In this document: positions 1-8,420 of the stretch, piece by piece
How positions within the stretch are numbered: the stretch's first letter is position 1
How the letters are laid out: each line of letters begins with the position of its first letter
Origin: Amycolatopsis sp. QT-25
Lineage (GTDB): Bacteria; Actinomycetota; Actinomycetes; Mycobacteriales; Pseudonocardiaceae
Direction of reading: 5' to 3'
Assembly: GCF_029369745.1 (NCBI RefSeq)
Contig: NZ_CP120210.1
Coordinates: forward strand, 1,736,001 to 1,800,000
Length of the DNA stretch: 64,000 nt
The notes under the pieces: model-generated
Database searches by the model: none
What the model saw: the letters and a program-made list of their open reading frames with translations, nothing else
What the model was told of the DNA's origin: nothing
Position numbers and translations under genes: made by a program

Positions 1-1389
1 AGCCCGGTGTGGCAGAGCGCGAACGAGGCCGCTCGCAGCCGCGCGGCGGACTCGCTCGCGGCGGGAGGCGTCGCCGCGTTCGGACTGTCCGAAAAGGAGC
101 ATGGCGCCGACATCTATTCGTCGGATCTCGTGCTGACCCCGGACGGTGCGGGCGGCTACCGCGCGAACGGGTCGAAGTACTACATCGGCAACGGCAACTG
201 CGCGCGGACCGTGTCGGTGTTCGGCCGCATCGACGGTGTCGAGGGCCCGGATCAGTACGTGTTCTTCTACGCGGATTCGGAGCACTCGAACTACCACGTG
301 GTGAAGAACGTCGTGCCGTCACAGATGTACGTCGCCGAGTTCAGGCTCGACGACTACCCGGTGTCCGAAGAGGACATTCTGCACGTCGGCGCCGAAGCGT
401 TCTCCGCGGCACTGAACACGGTCAACATCGGCAAGTTCAACCTGTGCTTCGGCGGCATCGGGATGTCGACGCACTCGCTGTACGAGGCGATCACGCACGC
501 GCACAACCGGGTGCTCTACGGCAAGAAGGTCACCGATTTCCCGCACGTGCGCCGGGAATTCGTCGAGGCGTACGCGCGGCTCGTCGCGATGAAGCTGTTC
601 TCCGACCGTGCCGTGGACTACTTCCGCAGCGCGCACGCGGACGACCGCCGGTACCTGCTGTTCAACCCGATCACCAAGATGAAGGTGACCACCGAGGCGC
701 GGAAGGTCATCGGTCTGGTCGCGGACGTGGTGGCGGCCAAGGGTTTCGAGGCCGACACCTACCTGGCGATGGCCAAGAACGACATCGACGGCCTGCCGAA
801 GCTGGAAGGCACGGTGGCGGTGAACCTCGCGCTGATCGCGAAGTTCGTGCCCGCGTACCTGTTCGCGCCGCAGGCCTACGAGCCGGTGCCGACTCGGTCC
901 GACGCGGCCGACGACGAGTTCCTGTTCCGCCAAGGCCCCGCACGCGGCCTGTCCGAGGTGCGGTTCCACGACTGGCGCGAGGCCTACGCCAAGGCGTCCG
1001 CGATCCCGAACGTCGCCCGGTTCACCGAGCAGGCCGAGGCGCTCGTGAAGCTGTTCACCGAAGCCGCGCCGGACGAGGCGCAGCGGCAGGACATCGACTT
1101 CGGCCTCGCGCTGACCGAGCTGTTCACGCTGGTCGTCTACGGGCAGCTGGTGCTGGAGCAGGCGGAGATCACCGGCATCGAGACCGAGGTCGTCGACCAG
1201 ATCTTCGCCATCCTGGTGCAGGACTTCAGCGTCACCGCGATCGATCTGCACGGGAAGTCCTCCTCGACCGAGGCACAGCAGGCACTCGCGCTGGCTTCGA
1301 TCCGGAAGCCGGTCGTCGACGCGGCGCGGTTCGACCACGTGTGGTCGCTCGTCCGTGATCTCTCGGGCGCCTACGCGATGAACCCGTAG
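1..1389 (+). CDS. Acyl-CoA dehydrogenase family protein, 5' end cut by window
   Basis: The frame is open from the first base, so this is the C-terminal 462 residues of a gene that begins upstream. The early stretch FGLSEKEHGADIYSSDLVL resembles the middle domain of acyl-CoA dehydrogenases, where the substrate and flavin are bound. The long helical C-terminal half fits the FAD-binding bundle of that fold. The family oxidises acyl-CoA thioesters to enoyl-CoA and passes electrons to ETF. The specific substrate cannot be told from sequence. The gene ends in TAG and is followed at once by a perfect 59-bp palindrome that separates it from the convergent tex gene. The GTG at position 7 is probably internal. 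Confidence 0.8.
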   Translation, partial: SPVWQSANEAARSRAADSLAAGGVAAFGLSEKEHGADIYSSDLVLTPDGAGGYRANGSKYYIGNGNCARTVSVFGRIDGVEGPDQYVFFYADSEHSNYHVVKNVVPSQMYVAEFRLDDYPVSEEDILHVGAEAFSAALNTVNIGKFNLCFGGIGMSTHSLYEAITHAHNRVLYGKKVTDFPHVRREFVEAYARLVAMKLFSDRAVDYFRSAHADDRRYLLFNPITKMKVTTEARKVIGLVADVVAAKGFEADTYLAMAKNDIDGLPKLEGTVAVNLALIAKFVPAYLFAPQAYEPVPTRSDAADDEFLFRQGPARGLSEVRFHDWREAYAKASAIPNVARFTEQAEALVKLFTEAAPDEAQRQDIDFGLALTELFTLVVYGQLVLEQAEITGIETEVVDQIFAILVQDFSVTAIDLHGKSSSTEAQQALALASIRKPVVDAARFDHVWSLVRDLSGAYAMNP

Positions 1390-1392
1390 GCC

Positions 1393-1451
1393 AAGTACGT
1401 GAAGGCCCCCATCCTTGCGCCTAGGTACAGGATGGGGGCCTTCACGTACTT
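1393..1451. terminator. 59-bp perfect palindrome (family A, copy 1) between convergent genes
   Basis: Two 23-base arms (1393-1415 and 1429-1451) are exact reverse complements around a 13-base loop, TGCGCCTAGGTAC. The element sits between the stop codons of the acyl-CoA dehydrogenase gene and tex. It is a likely bidirectional terminator. A second copy with the same length and the reverse-complemented loop lies at 27334-27392. Confidence 0.75.
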
Positions 1452-1458
1452 CTGGGAC

Positions 1459-3816
1459 CTACTTGCCGTAGCCGGCCTTGCGGAGGGCGTCCGCCAGCGA
1501 GCCGCCGCCGGGGTTCCCGCCCCGGCCCCCACCGCCGCGGTTGCCGCCGCGCTGGCCGCCACCGCCCTGGCCACGGTCACGACCGCCGCCGCCTTGCTCG
1601 CGGGCAGGTTTGCCGGGTTCGTCGTCCAGCCGCAGGGTCAGCGAGATCCGCTTGCGCGGCACGTCGACCTCCAGGACCTTCACCTTGACGATGTCGCCGG
1701 GTTTCACGACCTCGCGCGGGTCCTTGACGAAGTTCTTCGACAGCGCCGAGACGTGCGCGAGCCCGTCCTGGTGCACGCCGACGTCGATGAACGCGCCGAA
1801 CGCGGCCACGTTCGTCACGACACCCTCGAGCCGCATTCCCGGCTTCAGGTCACCGATCTTCTCGACACCGTCGGCGAAGGTCGCGGTCTTGAACGCCGGA
1901 CGCGGGTCGCGGCCCGGCTTTTCGAGTTCGGCGAGGATGTCGGTCACCGTCGGAAGACCGAAGGTGTCGTCGACGAACTCCGTGGGCTTCAGCGCTTGCA
2001 GGGTTCGCGAGTTGCCGATCAGCGCACGGATGTCCGTGCCGGTCGAGCTCAGGATCCGCCGCACCACCGGATAGGCCTCGGGGTGCACCGAGGACGAGTC
2101 GAGCGGGTCGTCGCCGTCCGGGATCCGCAGGAAGCCCGCGCACTGCTCGAAGGCCTTGGGGCCGAGCCGCGCGACCTCCTTGAGCCCGCTCCGCGTCTTG
2201 AACGGACCGTTCTCGTCGCGGTGCGCGACGATGTTCTCCGCCAGCGTCGTCGTGATGCCCGAGACGCGGGTCAGCAGCGGCGCCGACGCCGTGTTGACGT
2301 CCACGCCGACCGCGTTCACGCAGTCTTCCACCACCGCGTCGAGTGACCGCGACAGCGAGATCTCCGACAGGTCGTGCTGATACTGCCCGACACCGATCGA
2401 CTTCGGGTCGATCTTCACCAGCTCCGCCAGCGGGTCCTGCAGCCGACGCGCGATGGAGACCGCGCCGCGCAGCGAGACGTCCATGCCCGGCAGTTCCTGC
2501 GACGCGAACGCCGACGCCGAGTAGACCGACGCGCCCGCCTCGGAGACGACGGCCTTGGTCAGCTTCAGTTCGGGGTGCTTCTTGATCAGTTCACCGGCGA
2601 GCTTGTCGGTCTCGCGGGACGCGGTGCCGTTGCCGATCGAGATCAGGTCCACCTTGTGCCGGGCGCACAGCGCGGCGAGTTCGGCGAGGGACTGGTCCCA
2701 CTTGTTGGCGGGCTGGTGCGGGTAGATCACGTGGGTGCCGACGACCTTGCCGGTCGCGTCGACGACGGCGACCTTGACGCCCGTGCGGAAGCCCGGGTCG
2801 AGGCCCATCGTGGCGCGGGTGCCCGCCGGGGCGGCGAGCAGCAGGTCGCGCAGGTTCGCGGCGAACACGCGGACGGCGTCGTCCTCGGCCGACTGGCGCA
2901 GCCGCATCCGCAGGTCGATGCCCAGGTGCAGCAGGATCTTCGTGCGCCACGCCCAGCGGACGGTGTCGCCGAGCCACTTGTCGGCCGGGCGGCCTTCGTG
3001 GGAGATGCCGAACTTGTGCGCGATGCGGGTCTCGTACTCGGTCGGCCCGACACGCGGTTCTGCTGACGACACTGTGGGCTCCTCCGACTCCATCGTGAGG
3101 TCGAGGATCTCTTCCTTCTCACCGCGGAACATCGCGAGGATCCGGTGCGAGGGAAGCTTCGTGTAGGGCTCGGAGAAGTCGAAGTAGTCGGAGAACTTCG
3201 CGCCTTCTTCGGCCTTGCCCTCGCGGACCTTCGACGCGAGGCGGCCTTGCGACCACATCTTCTCGCGCAGCTCACCGATCAGGTCGGCGTCTTCGGCGAA
3301 GCGTTCGACGAGGATCGCGCGGGCGCCGTCGAGCGCGGCCTGCGCGTCGGCGACCCCCTTGTCGGCGTCGACGAACACCGCGGCCGCGGCCTGCGGGTCG
3401 GTGTCCGGGTCGCTCAGCAGCCCGTCGGCGAGCGGCTCCAGACCGGCCTCGCGGGCGATCATCGCCTTCGTCCGCCGCTTGGGCTTGTACGGCAGGTAGA
3501 TGTCCTCGAGGCGGGACTTGGTGTCCGCCGCCATGATCGACGCTTCGAGCGCCTCGTCCAGCTTGCCCTGGCCGCGGATCGACTCCAGCACGGCGGCCTT
3601 GCGCTCGCCGAGTTCCCGCAGGTAGCGGAGGCGTTCTTCGAGGGTACGGAGCTGGGTGTCGTCCAGCATCCCGGTGACCTCTTTGCGGTACCGGGCGATG
3701 AACGGCACGGTGGATCCGCCGTCCAGCAGGTCGACGGCCGCCTTGACCTGCCCTTCGCGCACACCGAGTTCTTCGGCGATCTTCTGCTCGACTGTCTGCA
3801 GGCCCTGCACGCTCAC
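1459..3816 (-). CDS. tex: Tex family transcription accessory protein with C-terminal S1 domain
   Basis: Tex is a nucleic-acid-binding protein linked to transcription and RNA handling in bacteria. The 785-residue product shows the family order: an N-terminal HTH-like region, a YqgF/RNase H-like domain ([17 protein letters not shown]), tandem helix-hairpin-helix motifs ([12 protein letters not shown] onward), and an S1 RNA-binding domain at about 658-731. A Gly/Arg-rich tail of about 50 residues follows; such tails are common in actinobacterial Tex and may bind RNA. The open frame runs to 3861, but the GTG at 3816 has AGGAG seven bases upstream and is preferred. The gene converges on the acyl-CoA dehydrogenase and diverges from the chitinase. 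Confidence 0.93.
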   Translation of the reverse strand: MSVQGLQTVEQKIAEELGVREGQVKAAVDLLDGGSTVPFIARYRKEVTGMLDDTQLRTLEERLRYLRELGERKAAVLESIRGQGKLDEALEASIMAADTKSRLEDIYLPYKPKRRTKAMIAREAGLEPLADGLLSDPDTDPQAAAAVFVDADKGVADAQAALDGARAILVERFAEDADLIGELREKMWSQGRLASKVREGKAEEGAKFSDYFDFSEPYTKLPSHRILAMFRGEKEEILDLTMESEEPTVSSAEPRVGPTEYETRIAHKFGISHEGRPADKWLGDTVRWAWRTKILLHLGIDLRMRLRQSAEDDAVRVFAANLRDLLLAAPAGTRATMGLDPGFRTGVKVAVVDATGKVVGTHVIYPHQPANKWDQSLAELAALCARHKVDLISIGNGTASRETDKLAGELIKKHPELKLTKAVVSEAGASVYSASAFASQELPGMDVSLRGAVSIARRLQDPLAELVKIDPKSIGVGQYQHDLSEISLSRSLDAVVEDCVNAVGVDVNTASAPLLTRVSGITTTLAENIVAHRDENGPFKTRSGLKEVARLGPKAFEQCAGFLRIPDGDDPLDSSSVHPEAYPVVRRILSSTGTDIRALIGNSRTLQALKPTEFVDDTFGLPTVTDILAELEKPGRDPRPAFKTATFADGVEKIGDLKPGMRLEGVVTNVAAFGAFIDVGVHQDGLAHVSALSKNFVKDPREVVKPGDIVKVKVLEVDVPRKRISLTLRLDDEPGKPAREQGGGGRDRGQGGGGQRGGNRGGGGRGGNPGGGSLADALRKAGYGK

Positions 3817-3912
3817 TCCCACGCTCCTGAATCCGCCCTCGGGTGCTCTCGGACCCTGCATTCTGCCGCTCGTGCCGAGCCGACTTTCGTATGGCCTCCT
3901 CTAACCGAACCC

Positions 3913-3944
3913 TTGACAGTTGTATTGGTCTAGTCCATTTTGAT
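3913..3944 (+). promoter_or_regulatory. Chitinase promoter with DasR-like (dre) operator
   Basis: A TTGACA -35 box lies at 3913-3918. Just downstream, 3924-3939 reads ATTGGTCTAGTCCATT, which matches the DasR consensus A(C/G)TGGTCTAGACCA(G/C)T at 13 of 16 positions. DasR is the GntR-family GlcNAc-responsive regulator of streptomycete chitinase genes. The site overlaps the spacer and probable -10 region, as expected for repression. Operator function is inferred. Confidence 0.6.
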
Positions 3945-3977
3945 GTGGCCGACATCACCCGTTCGTGGAGGCCAGTC

Positions 3978-5483
3978 GTGAAAGTGAAGCCGAAACACGC
4001 GTTCCTCGCCCTACTGTCGTCACTGGCCGTGTGCCTGGGGGTGACTTTCGCGGTCTCGGGCAACGCCTCGGCCGCCAACATCCTGACCAATCCGGGCTTC
4101 GAACTCGGGACCACGAGCGGCTGGACCTGCTCCGGGGCGAACGCGGTGGTGACCACGCCGGTCCACTCGGGCAGCCGCGCGCTCAGCGCCACTCCGGCGG
4201 GGCACGACAACGCCCGCTGCTCGCAGAGCGTGGCCGTGAAGGCCAACACCGCGTACACGCTTTCGGCGTGGGTGCAGGGCGGCTACACCTACCTCGGCGT
4301 CACCGGCACCGGGACGGGGGACAAGAACACCTGGACCCAGGGCGGGGCCGGCTGGTCGCAGCTCTCGCTGAACTTCACCACCGGCGCGTCCGCCACGAAC
4401 GTCGAGATCTACCTGCACGGCTGGTACGGCCAGCCCGCGTACTTCGCCGACGACGTGAACCTCGACGGCCCCGGTGGTTCGCCGACGACGACCCCGACGA
4501 CCCCGACGACGTCCACGAGCCCGACGACGTCCACGAGCCCGACGACCACTACCAGCTCGCCGACGACCACGACGACCAACCCGAACCCCGGGAACCTGCC
4601 GAAGCACGTGATCACCGGCTACTGGCAGAACTTCTACAACGGCGCGAAGGCACTCAAGCTCGCCGACGTCCCGACGAAGTACAACATCATCGCGGTGTCC
4701 TTCGCCGACGCGACGGCCACGCCGGGCGCAGTCACCTTCACCCTCGATCCCGGTCTGTCGAGCCAGCTCGGCGGCTACACCGACGCGCAGTTCAAGGCCG
4801 ACGTCAAGACGGCGCAGGCACGCGGGCAGAAGGTCATCCTGTCCGTCGGCGGTGAGAAGGGCACGATCCGCGTCGACTCCGCGGCCGCGGCGACGAACTT
4901 CGCCAACAGCATGAAGTCGCTCATCGCGACCTACGGCTTCGACGGCGTCGACATCGACCTGGAGAACGGTGTCAACGCGACCTACATGGCGCAGGCACTG
5001 CGCAGCATCCACGCGGCGGGCGGCACGATCATCACCATGGCGCCGCAGACGATCGACATGCAGAGCCCGGCGGCGGAGTACTTCAAGCTGGCGCTGAATG
5101 TCAAGGACATCCTCACGATCGTGAACATGCAGTACTACAACAGCGGTTCGATGCTCGGCTGCGACCAGAAGGTCTACTCGCAGGGCACGGTCGACTTCCT
5201 CACCGCGCTGGCCTGCATCCAGTTGCAGAGCGGCCTGCGAGCCGACCAGGTCGGGCTCGGCCTGCCCGCGTCGGGCTCGGCGGCCGGTGGCGGTTACCAG
5301 GCGCCCGGCAACACGGTCAACGCGCTGAACTGCCTGGCGAAGGGCACGAACTGCGGTTCGTTCAAACCGGCGACGACGTACCCGACGATCCGGGGCGCGA
5401 TGACCTGGTCGATCAACTGGGACGCCTCGCAGGGATACGCGTGGGCGAACACGGTGAGCGCGGGCCTGGCCGGCCTCCCGTGA
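3978..5483 (+). CDS. Secreted chitinase, GH18 with N-terminal carbohydrate-binding module
   Basis: This is an extracellular enzyme that hydrolyses beta-1,4-GlcNAc bonds in chitin. GTG at 3978 is preceded by GGAGG at six bases. The 501-residue product has a Sec signal peptide (KVKPKHAFLALLSS..., probable cut after NASA at residue 32). A CBM4/9-like beta-sandwich follows (about 33-165), then a Pro/Thr/Ser linker of (PTT)-type repeats, then a GH18 domain from about residue 205. The catalytic DxxDxDxE motif is intact: D322, D325, D327 and E329 as the acid/base. A DasR-like operator precedes the gene and a 16-bp-stem terminator follows. Chito-oligosaccharide induction is likely. Confidence 0.93.
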   Translation: MKVKPKHAFLALLSSLAVCLGVTFAVSGNASAANILTNPGFELGTTSGWTCSGANAVVTTPVHSGSRALSATPAGHDNARCSQSVAVKANTAYTLSAWVQGGYTYLGVTGTGTGDKNTWTQGGAGWSQLSLNFTTGASATNVEIYLHGWYGQPAYFADDVNLDGPGGSPTTTPTTPTTSTSPTTSTSPTTTTSSPTTTTTNPNPGNLPKHVITGYWQNFYNGAKALKLADVPTKYNIIAVSFADATATPGAVTFTLDPGLSSQLGGYTDAQFKADVKTAQARGQKVILSVGGEKGTIRVDSAAAATNFANSMKSLIATYGFDGVDIDLENGVNATYMAQALRSIHAAGGTIITMAPQTIDMQSPAAEYFKLALNVKDILTIVNMQYYNSGSMLGCDQKVYSQGTVDFLTALACIQLQSGLRADQVGLGLPASGSAAGGGYQAPGNTVNALNCLAKGTNCGSFKPATTYPTIRGAMTWSINWDASQGYAWANTVSAGLAGLP

Positions 5484-5498
5484 CGACCCGCTAGACCG

Positions 5499-5539
5499 GG
5501 GCGGGGCACCGTCGTCGCGCGGGCGACGGTGCCCCGCCC
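5499..5539 (+). terminator. Rho-independent-type hairpin after the chitinase gene
   Basis: A perfect 16-bp GC-rich inverted repeat (5499-5514 with 5524-5539) with a nine-base loop is followed by CTTTCC. It lies 16 bases after the chitinase stop codon. Confidence 0.8.
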
Positions 5540-5552
5540 TTTCCACCCCCTC

Positions 5553-5617
5553 ACGCAATTCGTCCCCTGCTTGCGATATTTGCGCGACGCAAACATCGCA
5601 ATCAGGTGCCGAATTGC
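5553..5617. repeat. Family B palindrome, copy 1
   Basis: An imperfect palindrome begins ACGCAATTCGTCCCCTG and ends near GGTGCCGAATTGCA, with a TTGCG...CGCAA centre. It lies between the convergent chitinase and winged-helix genes. The TGA stop and last codons of the minus-strand gene (5602 onward) are inside its right arm. Related copies are at 20421-20484 and 57853-57917. Confidence 0.75.
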
Positions 5618-6702
5618 ACCGAATGCGACTCGGCCTTCGGGTGCGCCCAGGCCAGAAGGCGATACGCGGAGCTTTCGAGGGCCTCCAAGTCGCGCTTCGG
5701 GACGCGTTCGAACGGCGTGATCACCACCGAAGCGGCCTTCTTCGCCGCCTTGATCTCCCAGCGGCCTTTCACGAACCCGTCGACCAAGATCGTGCCCTTG
5801 ACCAGTCCGTTCTGCGTGATGACGACCTTGCGGTACTCGTCGCTGATCACGCGGGTGCGGTCGGCGTAGGACAGGACGGTCTGGTCGAACGGGCCCAGCA
5901 ACCGGGCAGGCGCGGGGGTGTCCGGATCCGGGCGCGGGGCGTCTTCGAGGTCGAAGAGTTCACGTCCGTTCTCGTCGCGGAACGTCCGCAGTTCCGGTCG
6001 CAGTCGCTCGGCGACCTCGCCGAGCTTCGTGATCCCCGCCCACGCCTGCGCGTCCCGCACGCCGGCGGGCCCGAACGCGGCCAGATAGCGCCGGAACATC
6101 GCTTCCGGTGACGGCGTCGCGTCCGGCTCGGCGCCCAGCCACTCCCCGATGGTCCGGTACGTCGGCTGCCCGGATTTGCCCCAGACACCGCGCGGCGGAA
6201 GCTGGACCAGCGGCAGCAGCGCCCGCGCGACGTGCACCAGCGCCGACGGTCGCACGCCTGCCCAGCGGTTCGCCAGTTCCGCGCCGAGTTCGGCGGACGA
6301 CAGCGACCGCTCGCCGAGCAGCTCGCCGGCGGTGCGGGCGATCTCCTGGTGATCGAGGCCCTTGAGCTCCGGGGTGAACTGGGTGTTGTCCATCGAGCGG
6401 TCGTAGAGGGACTGCACGATCGGCCGCCACGCCAGCGCGTCCGCCGATTTCACCAGGTGCACCGTGCCGCGCATGAGCGCGATCCGCACGACACTCTTGT
6501 CCAGCAGCAGGTTCGCCAGCTCTTCCTGGCGAAAATCATGCAGCCGCGTCCACAGCGCGAAGTACGGCGGATTCGGCGCCTGCGCCTGCAATCCGGCCAA
6601 ATGCTCGACCGCTTCGAGCGCGGTCGTCTTCGAAGGCCGGAGCAGCAGCTGCCGGTCCAGCATGGCGCGATTCAGCGCGCGCCTGCTCAACGTGTCGGAC
6701 AT
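5602..6702 (-). CDS. Winged-helix DNA-binding domain protein (HTH_42/YcaQ-like)
   Basis: The product is 366 residues from the ATG at 6702 (MSDTLSRRALNRAML); an in-frame ATG at 6726 is less likely. The sequence fits the actinobacterial 'winged helix DNA-binding domain-containing protein' group: an N-terminal region with HLAGLQAQAPNPPYFALW and RGTVHLV, and a C-terminal region with LLGPFDQTVLSYADRTRVI. Some relatives (AlkX/YcaQ type) act on DNA lesions or crosslinks, but nothing here fixes the role. The last codons (SVQFGT) and the stop lie inside a family B palindrome, so the repeat has shaped the C-terminus. Confidence 0.8.
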   Translation of the reverse strand: MSDTLSRRALNRAMLDRQLLLRPSKTTALEAVEHLAGLQAQAPNPPYFALWTRLHDFRQEELANLLLDKSVVRIALMRGTVHLVKSADALAWRPIVQSLYDRSMDNTQFTPELKGLDHQEIARTAGELLGERSLSSAELGAELANRWAGVRPSALVHVARALLPLVQLPPRGVWGKSGQPTYRTIGEWLGAEPDATPSPEAMFRRYLAAFGPAGVRDAQAWAGITKLGEVAERLRPELRTFRDENGRELFDLEDAPRPDPDTPAPARLLGPFDQTVLSYADRTRVISDEYRKVVITQNGLVKGTILVDGFVKGRWEIKAAKKAASVVITPFERVPKRDLEALESSAYRLLAWAHPKAESHSVQFGT

Positions 6703-6780
6703 GCCGCTCACCCTAAACGGGATCAAGGACAGTTACGGTCCTCAATGCGCCGGGCGTTGCCGCGATCCATAATCCCGGCC

Positions 6781-7809
6781 ATGGAACTACCGCCGCCGGT
6801 GATCCGGGACTGGGACTACCCGCGCGGTACGGCGAGCATCGTGCTCATGGCCCGCTTCGCAGCCGAGAACGGCGTCACCGGGCTGGCGTCCTACGAGCAC
6901 GCTCCCGTGGACGGCCAGGTCGACGCGCGTCAGGAGCTGGCGGTGGTTCGCGCGCTGGTCCGCGGGCTCGGTGGCGAGGACGAGGTCGCGCTGCGGCTGA
7001 GCAGGCGGTACCGGGTGAGCGCGTTCGGCATCTTCGGCTTCGCGTGCATCAGCAGCCCGACACTGGGGGACGCGATGCGGTTCGCCCTGCGATACCTGGA
7101 CCTGAGTTTCACCTTCTGCATCCCGCACGTGACCGTCGAGGCCGGGCGGCTCGCGCTGGCCATGGACGACAGCCGCGTGCCGGGCGACGTCGCCCGCTTC
7201 CTGGTGCTGCGCGACCTCGGAGCCATCCACACCGTCATGCGCGACATCCTTCCGGGCATCTCCCTGCGCTCTCTGGCCTTCCGGCACGAGCGACCATCCA
7301 CAGTGGACGAATACGCGCGGACCTTCGGCTTGGCGCCGTCGTTCTCCGCGCCGTCACACCTCGCCACCCTGGACCCGGTCTTTCTCGACCAGCCGCTGCC
7401 GCAGGCCAACGACCAGACGGTCGCGGTGTGCGCCGCGCAGTGCGACCTGCTGGTGTCGCGGAAACGGGCACGATCCGGGATCGCGCAGCAGGTGCGGGAA
7501 CGGCTGGTGCGGCTCGGCGGGGTCGACGCGGGGATGGAGGAGGTCGCGCGGCAGCTCGCGCTCAGCCCGCGCACGCTGCGACGGCGGTTGTTCGAGGCCG
7601 GGACCGGCTACCGCGCGCTGCTCGACGAGGTGCGGCAGACCCTGGCGGAGGAACTGCTCGACACCGGCGCGCTCAGCGTCGAGGACGTCGCGCTGCGGCT
7701 GGGCTACGCCGAGGCGTCGAGCTTCATCTACGCGTTCAAACGCTGGAAGGGGATGACGCCGGCGGCGTTCGCCCGGCGGACCGCGTTGCGAGCACGGCCG
7801 GGTAGGTGA
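6781..7809 (+). CDS. AraC family transcriptional regulator
   Basis: This is a 342-residue cytoplasmic regulator. The N-terminal two thirds resemble the arabinose-binding-type domain of the OruR/GadX-like AraC group (ALRLSRRYRVSAFGIFGFACISS). The C-terminal ~90 residues form the double HTH: QLALSPRTLRRRLFEAGTGYRALLDEV, then VALRLGYAEASSFIYAFKRWKGMTP. ATG at 6781 was chosen; the open frame upstream runs antisense to the winged-helix gene and has no homology. Its last 74 bases overlap the convergent TetR gene. The target genes are unknown. Confidence 0.88.
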   Translation: MELPPPVIRDWDYPRGTASIVLMARFAAENGVTGLASYEHAPVDGQVDARQELAVVRALVRGLGGEDEVALRLSRRYRVSAFGIFGFACISSPTLGDAMRFALRYLDLSFTFCIPHVTVEAGRLALAMDDSRVPGDVARFLVLRDLGAIHTVMRDILPGISLRSLAFRHERPSTVDEYARTFGLAPSFSAPSHLATLDPVFLDQPLPQANDQTVAVCAAQCDLLVSRKRARSGIAQQVRERLVRLGGVDAGMEEVARQLALSPRTLRRRLFEAGTGYRALLDEVRQTLAEELLDTGALSVEDVALRLGYAEASSFIYAFKRWKGMTPAAFARRTALRARPGR

Positions 7810-8401
7810 CTCGCACCAGGTGCAGGATCGACTCGGTGAGGAACACCCGCAGCTCCTCCCGGCCGAGCGTGCCGCGGATCAGCCATTCGCGTGACGCGGC
7901 CCGCAGCATCCCGCCGTACGAACGGATCATCGCGCGGAGTTCTTCGCGACCCTCCGTGACGTCGCTCAGCAACGCGGCGGCGAGCACACGATCGGCGGCG
8001 ATCTCGTCGGCCTCCCGCATGATCCGCTCGATCTCCGGGTCGCGGCCCACCGCCTCCGGCCCGATCGCCGTCAGCCACGCCTGCTCGTTGCGTTCGACGA
8101 CCTCGATCCAGTGCCGGACGCTGATCGCGAGCCGCTCTTCGGCGGTCGTGTCGGGCAAGTTCTCGATCACCGGCGCCGGCACGGTCATCATCTGCCGGAC
8201 GACCTCCAGGTACAGCTCCCGCTTGCCGCCGAAGTAGTGGTTGATCAGCGGCCTGGCCACCCCTGCGGCGTTCGCGATGTCCGAGGTCGAAACCGAGGCG
8301 TACGTGCCCGCGCCGAACAGCCGCCGGGCCGCGGTCAGGATCTCGGCACGCCGGGCGGCCGGTTCGAGGCGGCGCCGCCGGATCTCCGGATCGGTGCTCA
8401 T
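7736..8401 (-). CDS. TetR family transcriptional regulator
   Basis: This 221-residue protein has an N-terminal TetR HTH (ILTAARRLFGAGTYASVSTSD IANAAGVARPLINHYFGGK, residues ~20-60) and a helical ligand-binding region. The start is the ATG at 8401 (MSTDPEIRRRRLEPAARRAE). That ATG lies inside a 25-bp sequence repeated exactly at 11688-11712, so the DNA now upstream (the 8.4-11.7 kb cassette) is probably not its ancestral promoter. The 3' end overlaps the convergent AraC gene by 74 bp. It follows the XRE gene by 19 bp on the same strand and may now be read through from it. Confidence 0.87.
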   Translation of the reverse strand: MSTDPEIRRRRLEPAARRAEILTAARRLFGAGTYASVSTSDIANAAGVARPLINHYFGGKRELYLEVVRQMMTVPAPVIENLPDTTAEERLAISVRHWIEVVERNEQAWLTAIGPEAVGRDPEIERIMREADEIAADRVLAAALLSDVTEGREELRAMIRSYGGMLRAASREWLIRGTLGREELRVFLTESILHLVRVTYPAVLATRSAGRTPPASSPSSV

Positions 8402-8417
8402 GGGCCGAGCGTAACCG
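8393..8417. repeat. 25-bp direct repeat, left copy, bounding an accessory cassette
   Basis: The sequence starts GGTGCTCATGGGCC and ends GAGCGTAACCG. It is identical over 25 bases to 11688-11712. This copy contains the TetR start codon on the minus strand and lies four bases before the XRE stop codon. Confidence 0.9.
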
Positions 8418-8420
8418 CAG

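Noticed and set aside
1399..2346. Plus-strand frame starting MKAPILAPRYRMGAFTYF inside the family A palindrome.
   Set aside because: The start is created by the palindrome itself and the rest is antisense to tex. The same 'MKAP..' start appears at 27341 for the same reason.
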